A stretch of DNA of 64,000 nt from TMP-86 sp039807285 (GCA_044226785.1 JBGAGK010000002.1:192650-256649), one strand, 5' to 3'. Counted from the first letter of the stretch, positions 7,740 through 17,696 are shown. The notes: generated from the sequence alone by a model not told the origin. Program-made: numbers and translations.

Positions 7740-10700
7740 ATGGAGCCTCGACTGGATGACAAGTACACCCGGCACAGCGGACGCATCCTGCTCAATGGCG
7801 TTCAGGCCCTGGTGCGCCTGCCACTGATGCAGCGGGCGCGCGATGCAGCGGCGGGGCTCAACACGGCCGGGTACATCAGCGGTTATCGCGGGTCTCCGCT
7901 GGGCAGCTATGACATGCAGCTTGCACTGGAGAAATCGCGCCTCACTGCTGCGGGTATCCACTTCCAGCCCGGAGTGAACGAAGACCTCGCGGCCACGGCC
8001 ATCTGGGGCACACAGCAGGTCGGCTTGCTGCCGGAACCCAGGGTCGATGGTGTCTTTGCGATCTGGTATGGCAAGGGTCCCGGCGTCGACCGGTCGGGGG
8101 ATCCGATCAAGCATGGCAATCGAATGGGCAGCGCGCCTCACGGCGGCGTGCTTCTGGTGGTCGGGGACGATCATGGGGGCAAGAGTTCCACCACGGCCCA
8201 TCAGAGTGAACAGGCTCTGGCGGCAAACGGTGTGCCGGTGCTGTATCCGGCAACGCTGCGTGAATACCTCGAACTCGGCCTGCATGGATTTGCGCTGTCC
8301 CGCTTCAGCGGTACCTGGGTGGCATTCAAATGCGTCAATGAGACTGTCGAGAGCACGGCAACGGTCGACCTCGATGGCTGGCCGGAGATCAGCGTTCCGG
8401 AGGGCGGGCCTTCCGGGCCCGCCGTGCATGTGCGCCATGCGTTCGATCCGCTTGGCGATGATGTGCGTCTCCAGGATCTCAAGTTGCCACTGGTGCAGCG
8501 TTATGTCCGGCACAACAGGCTCGACCGCATCGTGCACGACGGAGGTGCGCGATGCCTTGGCATCGTGGCGGCCGGAAAGGCCTGGCTGGATGTGGAAGAG
8601 GCATTGCAGATGCTGGGCCTTTCTGCTGCCCGGCTCAGGCAGCTCGGCGTCGCCGCATACAAGCCAGCGCTGATCTGGCCGCTCGAACCTGAAGGGTTGG
8701 TGGAATTCGCGCGCGGCCGGCGCGAACTGCTGTTCGTGGAGGAGAAGGCTCCCTTCATGGAGCAGCAGGCTGCGCGAATCCTGTTTGGGCTGCCCGATGC
8801 CGAACGGCCACGCTTGAGCGGCAAACAGGCCCCGGAGGGAGGCCCGCTGTTTTCCGGTCACGCGCCGCTCGACCCTTTGACCGTGGCGCTGATCGTCGGC
8901 GCGAGGCTCGAGGCGCTCGGACTGGCGGACGAAGACCTGATCGCGGCCTTGCGGAAACTTCGAACCCTGCAGCAACAAGGGGCGGCGATTGAAAAGCCGG
9001 CGATGGTGAGGACGCCCTGGTTCTGTTCGGGCTGCCCGCACAACACGTCCACGAAGGTGCCCGACGGCAGCATTGCGCTGGGCGGCATCGGTTGCCACAC
9101 GCTGGCGCTGTTCATGGAGCGGCGTACGCTGCCGCCGACCCACATGGGCGGCGAGGGCGCGAACTGGTGCGGCATGGCGCCGTTCAGCACGGTTCCGCAT
9201 GTGTTCCAGAATCTGGGTGACGGCACCTACTTCCATTCCGGCAGTCTTGCCATCCGCGCAGCAGTGGACAGCGGGGTCAACATCACCTACAAGATCCTGC
9301 TCAACGATGCCGTGGCCATGACCGGGGGGCAGGCGGTTGAAGGGCGGCTGTCCTGCGCCGAGATCACGCGCCAGTTGCGTGCGGAGCGGGTTCAGCGGAT
9401 CGCCGTGGTGAGCGATGACATCGGCAGGTACAGGGACCGCAGCAGGTTTGCCCCCGGTGTCACGTTTCATGACCGGACACTGCTCGATGCCGTGCAGCGG
9501 GAGCTGCGAGAGGTCCGCGGAGTCAGCGCGATCATCTACGAGCAGACCTGCGCGGCCGAGAAGCGCCGGCGGCGCAAGCGGGGCACGATGGAAAATCCAT
9601 CGCGGCGTGTGTTCATCAATGAACAGGTCTGCGAGGGCTGCGGGGACTGTTCGGTACAGTCCAATTGCGTGTCGATATTGCCCAGGGAGACACCCTTCGG
9701 GCGCAAACGCCAGATCGACCAGTCATCCTGCAACAAGGACTATTCATGCGTGAACGGCTTTTGCCCTTCGTTCGTGACGATCGAGGGAGTTGAGCCGCGC
9801 CGCATCGACCCGGAAAGGCAGGCGGAAGGACTGTTCACGGATCTGCCCGATCCGCGAACATGCCAGTCCGACGAGTGCTCGGTGCTGGTCGCGGGCATCG
9901 GTGGCACGGGCATCGTCACGATTGGCGCGGTACTCGCCATGGCGGCGCACCTGGAGTCCTGTCAGGTGAGCGTGTACGACATGACGGGGCTGGCCCAGAA
10001 GGGCGGTGCAGTCTTCTCCCATGTGAAGCTGAACCGGGGTCGGCAGGGCCCGCAAGCCGCACGAGTGGCGCCGGGCGGGGCGGATCTGGTGCTGGGGAGC
10101 GATCTGGTGGTGTGTGCAAGCACCGAGTCGTTGTGCAGCATGCTGTCGGGGCGAACCCGCGTCATCCTGAATGATCATCTGGTTCCAACCGGCCGGTTCC
10201 AGCTGGATCCGGATGCCGGTTTGCAGGCCGACGCCCTGCGACGGCGCATCACGGATCAGGCGGGTGAATCGTTCACCTTTACGGTGGATGCCACGGATAT
10301 CGCAACCCGGCTGCTCGGGGATGCGGTGGGCACGAACATGCTCCTGGTCGGGGTGGCGTTGCAGCGCGGTCTGCTTCCCGTATCGCTGGCCTCGGTGCGG
10401 CAGGCCATACGCCTGAACGGCGTGGCGGTCGGGTTCAACCTGCATGCGCTGGATCTGGGGCGGGTGCTGGTCGAAGCGCCCCGGCGCATTCAGGCATTGC
10501 TCCCCGGCCATGACAATGGGGAGACCGGAGAACCCAGCCTGGACGCCCTGGTGGAGATGCGTGCGCAACATCTGGTCGAGTACCAGGACGTGAAGCTCGC
10601 GCAGCGCTATCGGCAATGCGTGATGCGGGTGTTGGCGGCCGAGCGCAGTGTCGATCCATCCTCGACCGCACTGGCCGAGGCCGTGGCCCGGAGCTATCAC

Positions 10701-11171
10701 AAGCTGCTTGCTTTCAAGGACGAGTATGAGGTGGCCCGACTCCACACCTCGCCTGCCTTCCGGCAGGCACTGAAGGATGCCTTTGCCGATGGCGGGCGGC
10801 TCAGGTTTCATTTCGCGCCACCCTTCCTGGCCGGGCGGGACCCGGTCACGGGAGTACCACGCAAGAAGGCTTTTGGCGAATGGATCATCCCGGTGTTGCG
10901 GGTCCTCGCGCGCATGCGGGTCCTGCGAGGCACGCGCTGGGATCCGTTTGGATATGCGGCCGAGCGCCGCCTGGAACGGCAGCTGATCCATGACTATGAG
11001 GCGCGCCTGCAGGAACTTCTCACCGGACTGAACCGGAGCCGGCTGCCGCTTGCGATCCAGGTGGCGCAACTCCCGGAGATGATCCGCGGATTCGGACATG
11101 TCAAGGCGCGGAACGTCGATCTGGCCCGTGAGCGGCAGAGAGTCCTCATGCAGGAGTGGGAACGCACCTGA
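7740..11171 (+). CDS. Single-chain indolepyruvate:ferredoxin oxidoreductase family protein
   Basis: Large 1143-residue 2-oxoacid:ferredoxin oxidoreductase, expected to decarboxylate arylpyruvates (indolepyruvate, phenylpyruvate) to aryl-acyl-CoA. Order: N-terminal POR-like domain (GYISGYRGSPLGSYD near residue 50), thiamine-diphosphate domain (GIGCHTLALFMERR, GGEGANWCGMAPF, about residues 445-480), Fe-S segment (CEGCGDCSVQSNC near residue 630, then CNKDYSC and FCPSF), gamma-type domain (VAGIGGTGIVTIGAVLA, about residue 713) and a C-terminal extension of about 200 residues. The start at 7740 was chosen because upstream in-frame codons overlap hmgA. Divergence from hmgA-fahA fits aromatic amino-acid use. 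Confidence 0.92.
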   Translation: MEPRLDDKYTRHSGRILLNGVQALVRLPLMQRARDAAAGLNTAGYISGYRGSPLGSYDMQLALEKSRLTAAGIHFQPGVNEDLAATAIWGTQQVGLLPEPRVDGVFAIWYGKGPGVDRSGDPIKHGNRMGSAPHGGVLLVVGDDHGGKSSTTAHQSEQALAANGVPVLYPATLREYLELGLHGFALSRFSGTWVAFKCVNETVESTATVDLDGWPEISVPEGGPSGPAVHVRHAFDPLGDDVRLQDLKLPLVQRYVRHNRLDRIVHDGGARCLGIVAAGKAWLDVEEALQMLGLSAARLRQLGVAAYKPALIWPLEPEGLVEFARGRRELLFVEEKAPFMEQQAARILFGLPDAERPRLSGKQAPEGGPLFSGHAPLDPLTVALIVGARLEALGLADEDLIAALRKLRTLQQQGAAIEKPAMVRTPWFCSGCPHNTSTKVPDGSIALGGIGCHTLALFMERRTLPPTHMGGEGANWCGMAPFSTVPHVFQNLGDGTYFHSGSLAIRAAVDSGVNITYKILLNDAVAMTGGQAVEGRLSCAEITRQLRAERVQRIAVVSDDIGRYRDRSRFAPGVTFHDRTLLDAVQRELREVRGVSAIIYEQTCAAEKRRRRKRGTMENPSRRVFINEQVCEGCGDCSVQSNCVSILPRETPFGRKRQIDQSSCNKDYSCVNGFCPSFVTIEGVEPRRIDPERQAEGLFTDLPDPRTCQSDECSVLVAGIGGTGIVTIGAVLAMAAHLESCQVSVYDMTGLAQKGGAVFSHVKLNRGRQGPQAARVAPGGADLVLGSDLVVCASTESLCSMLSGRTRVILNDHLVPTGRFQLDPDAGLQADALRRRITDQAGESFTFTVDATDIATRLLGDAVGTNMLLVGVALQRGLLPVSLASVRQAIRLNGVAVGFNLHALDLGRVLVEAPRRIQALLPGHDNGETGEPSLDALVEMRAQHLVEYQDVKLAQRYRQCVMRVLAAERSVDPSSTALAEAVARSYHKLLAFKDEYEVARLHTSPAFRQALKDAFADGGRLRFHFAPPFLAGRDPVTGVPRKKAFGEWIIPVLRVLARMRVLRGTRWDPFGYAAERRLERQLIHDYEARLQELLTGLNRSRLPLAIQVAQLPEMIRGFGHVKARNVDLARERQRVLMQEWERT

Positions 11172-11197
11172 CGGGGCAGGCCCTGATTCGGTATGAT
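11168..11197 (+). promoter_or_regulatory. Putative sigma-70 promoter for the kinase-FGE gene
   Basis: CTGACG at 11168-11173 and TATGAT at 11192-11197 are separated by 18 bp. The -10 matches 5 of 6 consensus bases. It overlaps the end of the oxidoreductase gene and precedes the ATG at 11233 by about 36 bp. Confidence 0.4.
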
Positions 11198-11232
11198 CAC
11201 GGGCTGATCCAGGGGAGCTGCTCGGTCGATCC

Positions 11233-13377
11233 ATGCCGGCATTTTCGAACGCACTCAAATCCTTTCAGGAAGGGGATCTGACCCGGGATCAGCTTCTGTC
11301 GGAGATGTACCGGCAGCTGGCCGTGGAGCGCATCGCACCGGTCCGCCTGGTCGAGATCATCAACGAACATCGTGCCCGCCGGAGCCTGCCGGACGACACG
11401 GTGGATACCCTGTTGAACCATATCACGGCCTGGCCGCTGGAAGAGACCGTCGCGACCCGGTCATCGCGCCAGAACAGCGTGATTCCCTCGCAGGACCCGC
11501 CCGCCACCATCGTGCTGGGTGAGCCCGAGGCCTCCAGCGAGCGGCCCGCGGGTGGCCGCGGGTTCAAGTCGGGCTCGGTGGGCGTGGGTTCGGTCCTGCA
11601 GGGCCGATTCAGCCTCACGGCCCTGATCGGCGAAGGTGGCATGAGCCGGGTCTACAAGGCAGTGGACCTGCGGCGCGTGGAGGCTGGTGCCGAGGATCCG
11701 TTCGTCGCGGTCAAGGTGCTCACGGTTCCGTTCAGTCATTACTTCGGATCCATGGCGGCCCTTCAGCGCGAAGCGCACAAGCTCCAGAGCCTGACCCATC
11801 AGAACATCGTGCGTGTGATGGACTGCGATCGGGATGGGCAGAGCGTATTCATGACCATGGAGTACCTGCCCGGTGAGTCACTGTATCGCAGACTCCGTTC
11901 CAGGGCGGGTTCGGGTCTGGATCCCGACGAGGCGGTGCCCATCATCTGCGCGATCGGCGAGGCACTGGACTTCGCGCACCGCAATCACATCGTCCACGGT
12001 GACCTGAAGCCGGGCAACGTGATCGTCGGCGCCGACAACTCGGTGAAGGTCATCGACTTCGGCATGGCGCGGTTCATTGCCAGGCCCGCGGAGGAAAGGC
12101 GGCCAGGATCTGCACAGGAGGGGCCCACGGCTTTGACGCCCCGCTATGCAAGTCCGCAGATGCTTGCCGGGATGACGCCTGAACCTTCCGACGACCTCTA
12201 TGCACTGGCCTGTCTCGCCTTCGAGGTGCTCACCGGCCTGCATCCGTTTGGCCTCGTGGAAGACTCGAGGGAACGAAAGCCGGATGCGCGGCCCTCACGG
12301 CCGGCGAACCTGAGCCGCCGCCAATACCAGGTCTTCAAGCGTGCACTCGCCTTCGACCGCGGACAGCGGACTGCCTCGGTGGCACAGTTCATCCGTGAAC
12401 TGCGCGGCGCCTCCAGGGCCCGGCACGCCCGTTGGGCAGCGGGAACAGTCATGGTCCTCATCGCCGGCGCACTTTTCGGGGTTGCCATGCTGCCCGGTAA
12501 ATGGATGGCTGGAATTCCCGGCCTGCAGACCGCACAGCCACATGCGGGGCGCCTGCTGCGGGACTGTCCAACCTGCCCGTTGATGCGCGCTCTGCCCATT
12601 GGCACGTTCGAGCAGGGCGCAGGTCCCATGGACGGAGAGGCCACGGCATACGAACGCCCGCGTCATGCAGTGACGATTGCCGCGCCGCTGGCCATGAGCG
12701 TGAACGAGATCACCGTGGGCGAGTACAAGGAATTCGTGGAAGCCACCCATCGCAAGGCAGACGGGTGCGAGGTCTATGCGAATGACCGTTGGCAGTTCAT
12801 GCCCTCCGCGAACTGGAACAGCCCGGGATTCACCCAGAGTCCGATGCATCCTGTGACCTGTGTTTCGTTCGCGGATGCGAGCGCATACGCACAATGGATG
12901 TCGGTCAGGAGCGGACATGCCTATCGGCTGCCCAGCGCCTCTGAATGGGAATTCGCCGCGCGAAGCGGTTCGAGTGAGCCGGCGCCATGGGGCAGGGATT
13001 CCCGCATGGCCTGTACTTTCGCCAATGTGGCTGACCAGAACGGATCCCTGCTGTATCCAGGCTGGCAGACCTTCGATTGCAGCGATGGGTACGTGGCCAC
13101 GGCTCCCGTGGGGTCATTCAGGGCGAATGCCTTCGGGTTGAACGACATGCTGGGCAATGTGTTCGAATGGGTGCGCGATTGCTGGGCAGACGACTATTCC
13201 CATGCGCAAGCGAACGGTACCGCGGCCGTGCAGGCAGACTGCCGCGTGCGAGAGGCGCGTGGGGGATCATGGTTCACGCAGCCGGAGTATGTGCGCGCCT
13301 CCTACCGGAACCGGTTCGATGCGGGACTGCGCAGCTCGGCGCTGGGGTTCCGGCTCGTCCGCGAGATGGGCAGGTGA
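11233..13377 (+). CDS. Membrane Ser/Thr kinase fused to a formylglycine-enzyme-like (SUMF1) domain
   Basis: Predicted Hanks-type protein kinase of 714 residues. An N-terminal region of about 110 residues precedes the kinase domain: glycine loop IGEGGMSRVYK near residue 132, VKVL lysine near 159, catalytic HGDLKPGN near 254 (HGD instead of HRD), and DFG near 275. A transmembrane helix (about 400-420) is followed by an extracytoplasmic SUMF1-type domain (about 449-714) ending RGGSWFTQPEYVRASYR...LGFRLVR. The cysteines that make formylglycine in true FGE enzymes are absent from that final motif, so a binding role is more likely than sulfatase activation. The architecture recalls Pkn1-like kinases. 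It is coupled to the next gene. Confidence 0.88.
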   Translation: MPAFSNALKSFQEGDLTRDQLLSEMYRQLAVERIAPVRLVEIINEHRARRSLPDDTVDTLLNHITAWPLEETVATRSSRQNSVIPSQDPPATIVLGEPEASSERPAGGRGFKSGSVGVGSVLQGRFSLTALIGEGGMSRVYKAVDLRRVEAGAEDPFVAVKVLTVPFSHYFGSMAALQREAHKLQSLTHQNIVRVMDCDRDGQSVFMTMEYLPGESLYRRLRSRAGSGLDPDEAVPIICAIGEALDFAHRNHIVHGDLKPGNVIVGADNSVKVIDFGMARFIARPAEERRPGSAQEGPTALTPRYASPQMLAGMTPEPSDDLYALACLAFEVLTGLHPFGLVEDSRERKPDARPSRPANLSRRQYQVFKRALAFDRGQRTASVAQFIRELRGASRARHARWAAGTVMVLIAGALFGVAMLPGKWMAGIPGLQTAQPHAGRLLRDCPTCPLMRALPIGTFEQGAGPMDGEATAYERPRHAVTIAAPLAMSVNEITVGEYKEFVEATHRKADGCEVYANDRWQFMPSANWNSPGFTQSPMHPVTCVSFADASAYAQWMSVRSGHAYRLPSASEWEFAARSGSSEPAPWGRDSRMACTFANVADQNGSLLYPGWQTFDCSDGYVATAPVGSFRANAFGLNDMLGNVFEWVRDCWADDYSHAQANGTAAVQADCRVREARGGSWFTQPEYVRASYRNRFDAGLRSSALGFRLVREMGR

Positions 13378-14144
13378 AACTTTGCCTGCCGCTGCTGTTG
13401 ATGATGGGACTGGTCGTGGTACAGGAGGTGCTCGCAGCCGAGGGTGTCGATGCGCGGCTGGGGTGCGTGCGCGATGCAGACCCTGCCGCATGCCGTCTGG
13501 CCTTGCGCAGTGACGGCGAGAACGCCGAGCTGGCTTCGGCCGCTGGCGATGTCATGATGCAGGCGCGCAGGGCGTCCGAAGCGATCCTGGCGTACCGGCG
13601 TGCGCAACGGCTGGGTTTCGCGGATCAGGAATCCCTGAACGCCCGGATCGCGGGCGCCGAGGCCCAGCGCCTGGCGCTGCGTGCCCTGTGCGAAAGCGGG
13701 GCTGACGAAAAGGCGCGACATGCCTGTGATGCGGCGCTCCTGCCCGGTGCTGTGGATGAGCCGAGGATCCTGCGCCGGCGGGCCGGGATAAGCGAGGCGC
13801 TGAAAAGGCCCGGTGATGCGTTGGACGACATGCTGGCAGCACAGCGCTTCACGCCACAGGACCGGGGAGTCGCCTCTGCAATCCTGCGCCTCGGCGAGAT
13901 CACAGGGCGGGAGGACATCGCTGCATTGACAGGTCGAGGCATGGCCCTGCTGGCGCTGGGTCGATCCGAAGATGCGATCGCCCCTCTGCAACGGGCATTG
14001 GCCCGCGATCCGGACTCGCGTCCCGTGCAGGCACTGCTGCAGAGTGCGAAGTCAAGGGCCCCGGTATTCCTGGAATCGACGCAGAATCCGGCGCCACAGG
14101 AGCGACGATTCTCGAATTCCGCGCCGCCAAGTCGTTCTCATTGA
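13374..14144 (+). CDS. Secreted TPR-repeat protein
   Basis: Protein of 256 residues starting at a GTG that overlaps the kinase stop (GTGA), so it is translationally coupled to it. A signal peptide is evident (LCLPLLLMMGLVVVQEVLA, probably cut after AEVLAA). The mature part is alanine/arginine-rich helices with recognisable tetratricopeptide patterns, clearest at about residues 185-215 (TGRGMALLALGRSEDAIAPL). No catalytic motif is seen. It is probably a periplasmic scaffold partner of the kinase's extracytoplasmic domain (inference from coupling and topology). The frame is open upstream inside the kinase gene, but only the GTG at 13374 gives a signal peptide. Confidence 0.75.
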   Translation: MKLCLPLLLMMGLVVVQEVLAAEGVDARLGCVRDADPAACRLALRSDGENAELASAAGDVMMQARRASEAILAYRRAQRLGFADQESLNARIAGAEAQRLALRALCESGADEKARHACDAALLPGAVDEPRILRRRAGISEALKRPGDALDDMLAAQRFTPQDRGVASAILRLGEITGREDIAALTGRGMALLALGRSEDAIAPLQRALARDPDSRPVQALLQSAKSRAPVFLESTQNPAPQERRFSNSAPPSRSH

Positions 14145-14147
14145 GAA
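14135..14147. promoter_or_regulatory. 6-1-6 palindrome (TTCTCA t TGAGAA)
   Basis: Perfect 6-bp dyad with a 1-bp centre, overlapping the stop of the TPR gene and just upstream of the next gene. The TGAGAAT half resembles halves of some Fur boxes, but the surrounding bases do not extend that match. It may be an operator or chance. Confidence 0.25.
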
Positions 14148-14156
14148 TTATGACGC

Positions 14157-14720
14157 ATGTCGCTTGCCGCGCCGGTGCGAGGTCGGGATAGTGGCGGCGT
14201 GAGCTTCCCACCGGACGATTTTTCCCCAGCCGCGGCCCGTCGACCCGCCCATGAGATGAAGGCGGAGCGGCGCGCCAATGAAGATCGCCGCAACAGGTTC
14301 TGGTGGTCGCTGCTGTACGGCAGCTTCAATCCAAGGCGACGGAACGCGCGCCGAAGCAACCCCGGCGGCCTGCATGTGACGGACTGGCACAGTTCGCACC
14401 TGCTGGCGCCGGTGCTGGCGATCCTGGTGCTGTGTGTGTGTGATGCCTTCCTGACACTGGTGTTGCTCCAGTCCGGAGCACATGAGGCCAATCCGGTGAT
14501 GGCGCGCGTGGTCTACGGCGATGCCACCCATTTCACGGCCGTGAAGATGTTCATGACGGGATGCAGTGTGGCGGTGATGGTGTTGTTGGCGGGCTATCGC
14601 TTCCTGGGGACGATCCGGGTGGAAGTGTTCCTCTATCTGATCATGACGGCCTATCTGCTGCTGGTGGGATACGAGGTGTGGCTGCTGCGCCGGCTCGGCG
14701 GCGAACTGTTGCAGCTTTGA
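14157..14720 (+). CDS. Small membrane protein, DUF5658-like
   Basis: Protein of 187 residues. A hydrophilic, arginine-rich N-terminal third (NEDRRNRFWWSLLYGSFNPRRRNARR region) is followed by three hydrophobic helices at about residues 83-103, 122-145 and 150-172. The motif CDAFLTLVLLQSGAHEANPVM (Asp, Thr, Glu-x-NP-x-M) resembles the DUF5658 family. Function is unknown. The ATG at 14157 has no clear ribosome-binding site and lies 12 bp after the TPR gene; a GTG at 14199 is an alternative start. Whether it belongs to the kinase-TPR module is uncertain. Confidence 0.7.
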   Translation: MSLAAPVRGRDSGGVSFPPDDFSPAAARRPAHEMKAERRANEDRRNRFWWSLLYGSFNPRRRNARRSNPGGLHVTDWHSSHLLAPVLAILVLCVCDAFLTLVLLQSGAHEANPVMARVVYGDATHFTAVKMFMTGCSVAVMVLLAGYRFLGTIRVEVFLYLIMTAYLLLVGYEVWLLRRLGGELLQL

Positions 14721-14739
14721 CAGCGGGAGCAGATGGCGA

Positions 14740-14757
14740 CCGCATTCCATAATGCGG
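14740..14757. repeat. 7-bp inverted repeat upstream of sucA
   Basis: CCGCATT and AATGCGG form a perfect 7-bp stem with a 4-base loop (CCAT) between the DUF5658-like gene and sucA. No T-run follows, so it is more likely an operator or mRNA hairpin than a terminator. A TTGACA lies at 14717-14722 but without a well-spaced -10. Confidence 0.4.
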
Positions 14758-14796
14758 CCTGTTCGGCTAGACTCATGCTTTGATTCCGGCCCATCC

Positions 14797-17661
14797 ATGA
14801 ATCCACGCGAGACCTCACGTATCGCCCCGGCGCCGCTGGACGGGGGCAACGCCGACTACGTCGAGCACCTGTACGAGTCGTTCCTGTCCGATCCGTCATC
14901 CGTGACGGCACAGTGGCGTGACTATTTCACAGGGCTCGGGGCAACCGCGGTGCGCGAGACTGCCCACGGTCCGATCCGCGCCCAGATCGAGGCACGGGCG
15001 CACAGGATGCGCCTGGCGGGTCCGGGCGATGCCGATCGCTCGCAGCAGGCTTCTGCCAAACAGGGCGCGGTGTCGCGGCTGATCCAGATCTATGCGAACC
15101 GTGGACACCTCATCGCCGACATCGACCCTCTCGGCCTGCAGAAGCGGGTGAAGCCGGTCGTCCTGGATCTCGCGTACTTCGGCCTGTCCGAGGCGGACCT
15201 GGACTCTGAATTCTTCACGGGCATCCGCACCAGCGCATTCAAGCCGCGTGCGAAGCTGCGGGAAATCATTGCGGAACTGCGCCGGATCTATTGCGGCACC
15301 ATCGGTGCCGAGTTTGCCCATGTCTCCGCGACCGACGAGCGGCTGTGGCTGCAGGACCGGTTCCAGGATGGCCGGATGCAGCAGCGATTCTCGTCCGACG
15401 AAAAGAAGAACATCCTGTGGCAGTTGACGGCAGCGGAAGGGCTGGAGCGTTATCTCCACACGAAGTATGTGGGGCAGAAGCGCTTCTCGCTCGAGGGTGG
15501 CGACAGCCTGATGCCGCTGCTCGACGATCTGGTCCAGTACGGCGGTGTCGCCGGTGTCGAGGAGGCCATCATCGGGATGGCACATCGCGGGCGACTCAAT
15601 GTCCTGGTGAACCTGCTGGGCAAGTCACCGAAGGATCTGTTCAGCGAGTTCGAGGGCCGCTACGACTACACGATGATCCGTGGTTCGGGTGATGTGAAAT
15701 ATCACAACGGATTCTCGGCGGACCTGAAGACCCCGAAGGGTAACGTGCACGTGGCACTGGCTTTCAATCCCTCCCATCTGGAAGTGGTGAATCCGGTTGT
15801 CGAGGGCTCGGTACGCGCACGCCAGGAACGGCGCGGCGATACCCGGGGCGAGAAGGTTCTCCCTGTGCTGATCCATGGGGATGCCGCGTTCGCCGGGCAG
15901 GGGGTCATCATGGAAACCCTGCAGTTGTCGCAGGCCCGGGGCTTCTCCACGGGTGGCACGCTGCACGTGATCATCAACAACCAGGTGGGCTTCACCACCA
16001 GCGACCCCCGTGACGCACGCTCCACCCTGTATGCCTCGGACGTGGCCAAGATGGTGGAAGCGCCGATACTGCACGTCAATGCCGATGATCCGGAAGGCGT
16101 GTGCTTCGCTGCGCGTTTTGCGCTCGAATACCGCATGAAATTCCACAAGGACATCGTCATCGATCTGGTGTGCTACCGGCGCCATGGTCACAACGAGGCG
16201 GACGAGCCGGCCGCTACGCAGCCGGTGATGTATCAGGTCATCCGCTCGAAACCGACGGTGCGCAAGACCTACGCGGAGCAGCTGGTTGCCGAAGGTGTCA
16301 TCGGCCCCGGGGACGCGGATGCCATGATGGACCAGTACCGCACCGGGCTGGATCAGGGCACTCCGCAGGCGCGTGCCGCGCTGGGCATGATCGGCAACAA
16401 GTACACGGTGGACTGGAGCGCCTATATCGGAGCGGACTGGCATGAGCCGGTGCGTACGGCCCTCGACATGCCAAGGCTCAAGGCGCTGGGCGAGGCCATC
16501 ACCACCTGGCCGGACGGTTTCAAGCTTCATCCGCGCGTGCTGGCCGTCATGCAGGCGCGCAGGAAGATGGTCACGGGTGCGATGGACCTGGACTGGGGCT
16601 GCGCCGAGAATCTGGCCTATGCGAGCCTGATCCAGGAGGGCTATCCGATCCGGCTCACCGGGCAGGACAGTGGTCGCGGCACCTTTTTCCATCGTCACGC
16701 CGTGCTGCATGAGCAGCAGACCGGTGAGATCTACATACCGCTGCAGCATCTGGGGACCAGCCAACCCTCATTCCGCGTGATCGACTCGGTGTTGTCGGAA
16801 GAGGCGGTCATGGGGTTCGAATACGGGTACTCCACCACCGAACCGCATGCGCTGGTCATCTGGGAAGGGCAGTTCGGGGACTTCTGCAATGGCGCGCAGG
16901 TGATCATCGACCAGTTCATCAGTTCCGGCGAGGCCAAATGGGGCCGTCTGACCGGTCTGGTGCTGTTCCTGCCGCATGGTTACGAAGGGCAGGGCCCCGA
17001 ACATTCATCCGCCCGGCTGGAACGGTTCCTGCAGCTCTGCGCAGAGTACAACATGCAGGTGTGCGTCCCTTCGACACCGGCACAGATGTTCCACATGCTT
17101 CGGCGGCAGATGCTGCGATCGCTGCGCAAGCCGCTGATCGTCATGACGCCCAAGAGCCTGCTGCGTCATCACCTGTCCGTGTCTTCGCTGGACGAGCTGG
17201 CGACCGGCCGCTTCCAGAACGTCATTGACGAAGTGGATGAACTCAAGCCGGCCGAGGTACGCCGCGTGGTCCTTTGCAGTGGCAAGGTTTACGTGGACCT
17301 GCTCAAGGCGCGTCGCGAGGCGAAACTCGCGCAGGTCGCCATCGTGCGGCTGGAACAACTGTATCCGTTTCCCGCCGATGAATACGAGTCCATCCTCCGA
17401 AGATACGCCAATGCCAGGCAGGTCATCTGGTGCCAGGAAGAGCCGCAGAATCAGGGCAGCTGGTACCAGATCCGGCATCGTCTCCAGGCGGCACTGGCTG
17501 ATCAGCAGGAATTGCTGTACTCCGGCCGCCCCGGCGCTGCCGCACCGGCGACCGGTATCAGCACCTTGCACGAGGAGCAGCAGAGGAATCTGGTGCGGGC
17601 CGCCCTGCAGGGCGAACCCGTGGATGGGCAGCGGCAGGCCAGAGCGGCCGGCGTGTCCTGA
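14797..17661 (+). CDS. sucA: 2-oxoglutarate dehydrogenase E1 component
   Basis: Thiamine-diphosphate-dependent E1 of the 2-oxoglutarate dehydrogenase complex (954 residues, normal length). It decarboxylates 2-oxoglutarate and transfers the succinyl group to the E2 lipoyl arm. Diagnostic segments are the N-terminal E2-binding motif YVEHLYESFLSDPSSV, IGMAHRGRLNVLVN, HGDAAFAGQGVIMETLQLS, VCYRRHGHNEADEPA and LPHGYEGQGPEHSSARLERF. The start at 14797 was selected because it places the E2-binding motif near the N-terminus and follows the 7-bp hairpin. It is the first gene of sucA-sucB-lpd. Confidence 0.98.
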   Translation: MNPRETSRIAPAPLDGGNADYVEHLYESFLSDPSSVTAQWRDYFTGLGATAVRETAHGPIRAQIEARAHRMRLAGPGDADRSQQASAKQGAVSRLIQIYANRGHLIADIDPLGLQKRVKPVVLDLAYFGLSEADLDSEFFTGIRTSAFKPRAKLREIIAELRRIYCGTIGAEFAHVSATDERLWLQDRFQDGRMQQRFSSDEKKNILWQLTAAEGLERYLHTKYVGQKRFSLEGGDSLMPLLDDLVQYGGVAGVEEAIIGMAHRGRLNVLVNLLGKSPKDLFSEFEGRYDYTMIRGSGDVKYHNGFSADLKTPKGNVHVALAFNPSHLEVVNPVVEGSVRARQERRGDTRGEKVLPVLIHGDAAFAGQGVIMETLQLSQARGFSTGGTLHVIINNQVGFTTSDPRDARSTLYASDVAKMVEAPILHVNADDPEGVCFAARFALEYRMKFHKDIVIDLVCYRRHGHNEADEPAATQPVMYQVIRSKPTVRKTYAEQLVAEGVIGPGDADAMMDQYRTGLDQGTPQARAALGMIGNKYTVDWSAYIGADWHEPVRTALDMPRLKALGEAITTWPDGFKLHPRVLAVMQARRKMVTGAMDLDWGCAENLAYASLIQEGYPIRLTGQDSGRGTFFHRHAVLHEQQTGEIYIPLQHLGTSQPSFRVIDSVLSEEAVMGFEYGYSTTEPHALVIWEGQFGDFCNGAQVIIDQFISSGEAKWGRLTGLVLFLPHGYEGQGPEHSSARLERFLQLCAEYNMQVCVPSTPAQMFHMLRRQMLRSLRKPLIVMTPKSLLRHHLSVSSLDELATGRFQNVIDEVDELKPAEVRRVVLCSGKVYVDLLKARREAKLAQVAIVRLEQLYPFPADEYESILRRYANARQVIWCQEEPQNQGSWYQIRHRLQAALADQQELLYSGRPGAAAPATGISTLHEEQQRNLVRAALQGEPVDGQRQARAAGVS

Positions 17662-17696
17662 TACATGACATCAACAGACACAGACGGCTTGAAACC

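Noticed and set aside
14135..14147. Fur box
   Set aside because: Only one TGAGAAT half-site fits and the second half does not; recorded only as a palindrome.
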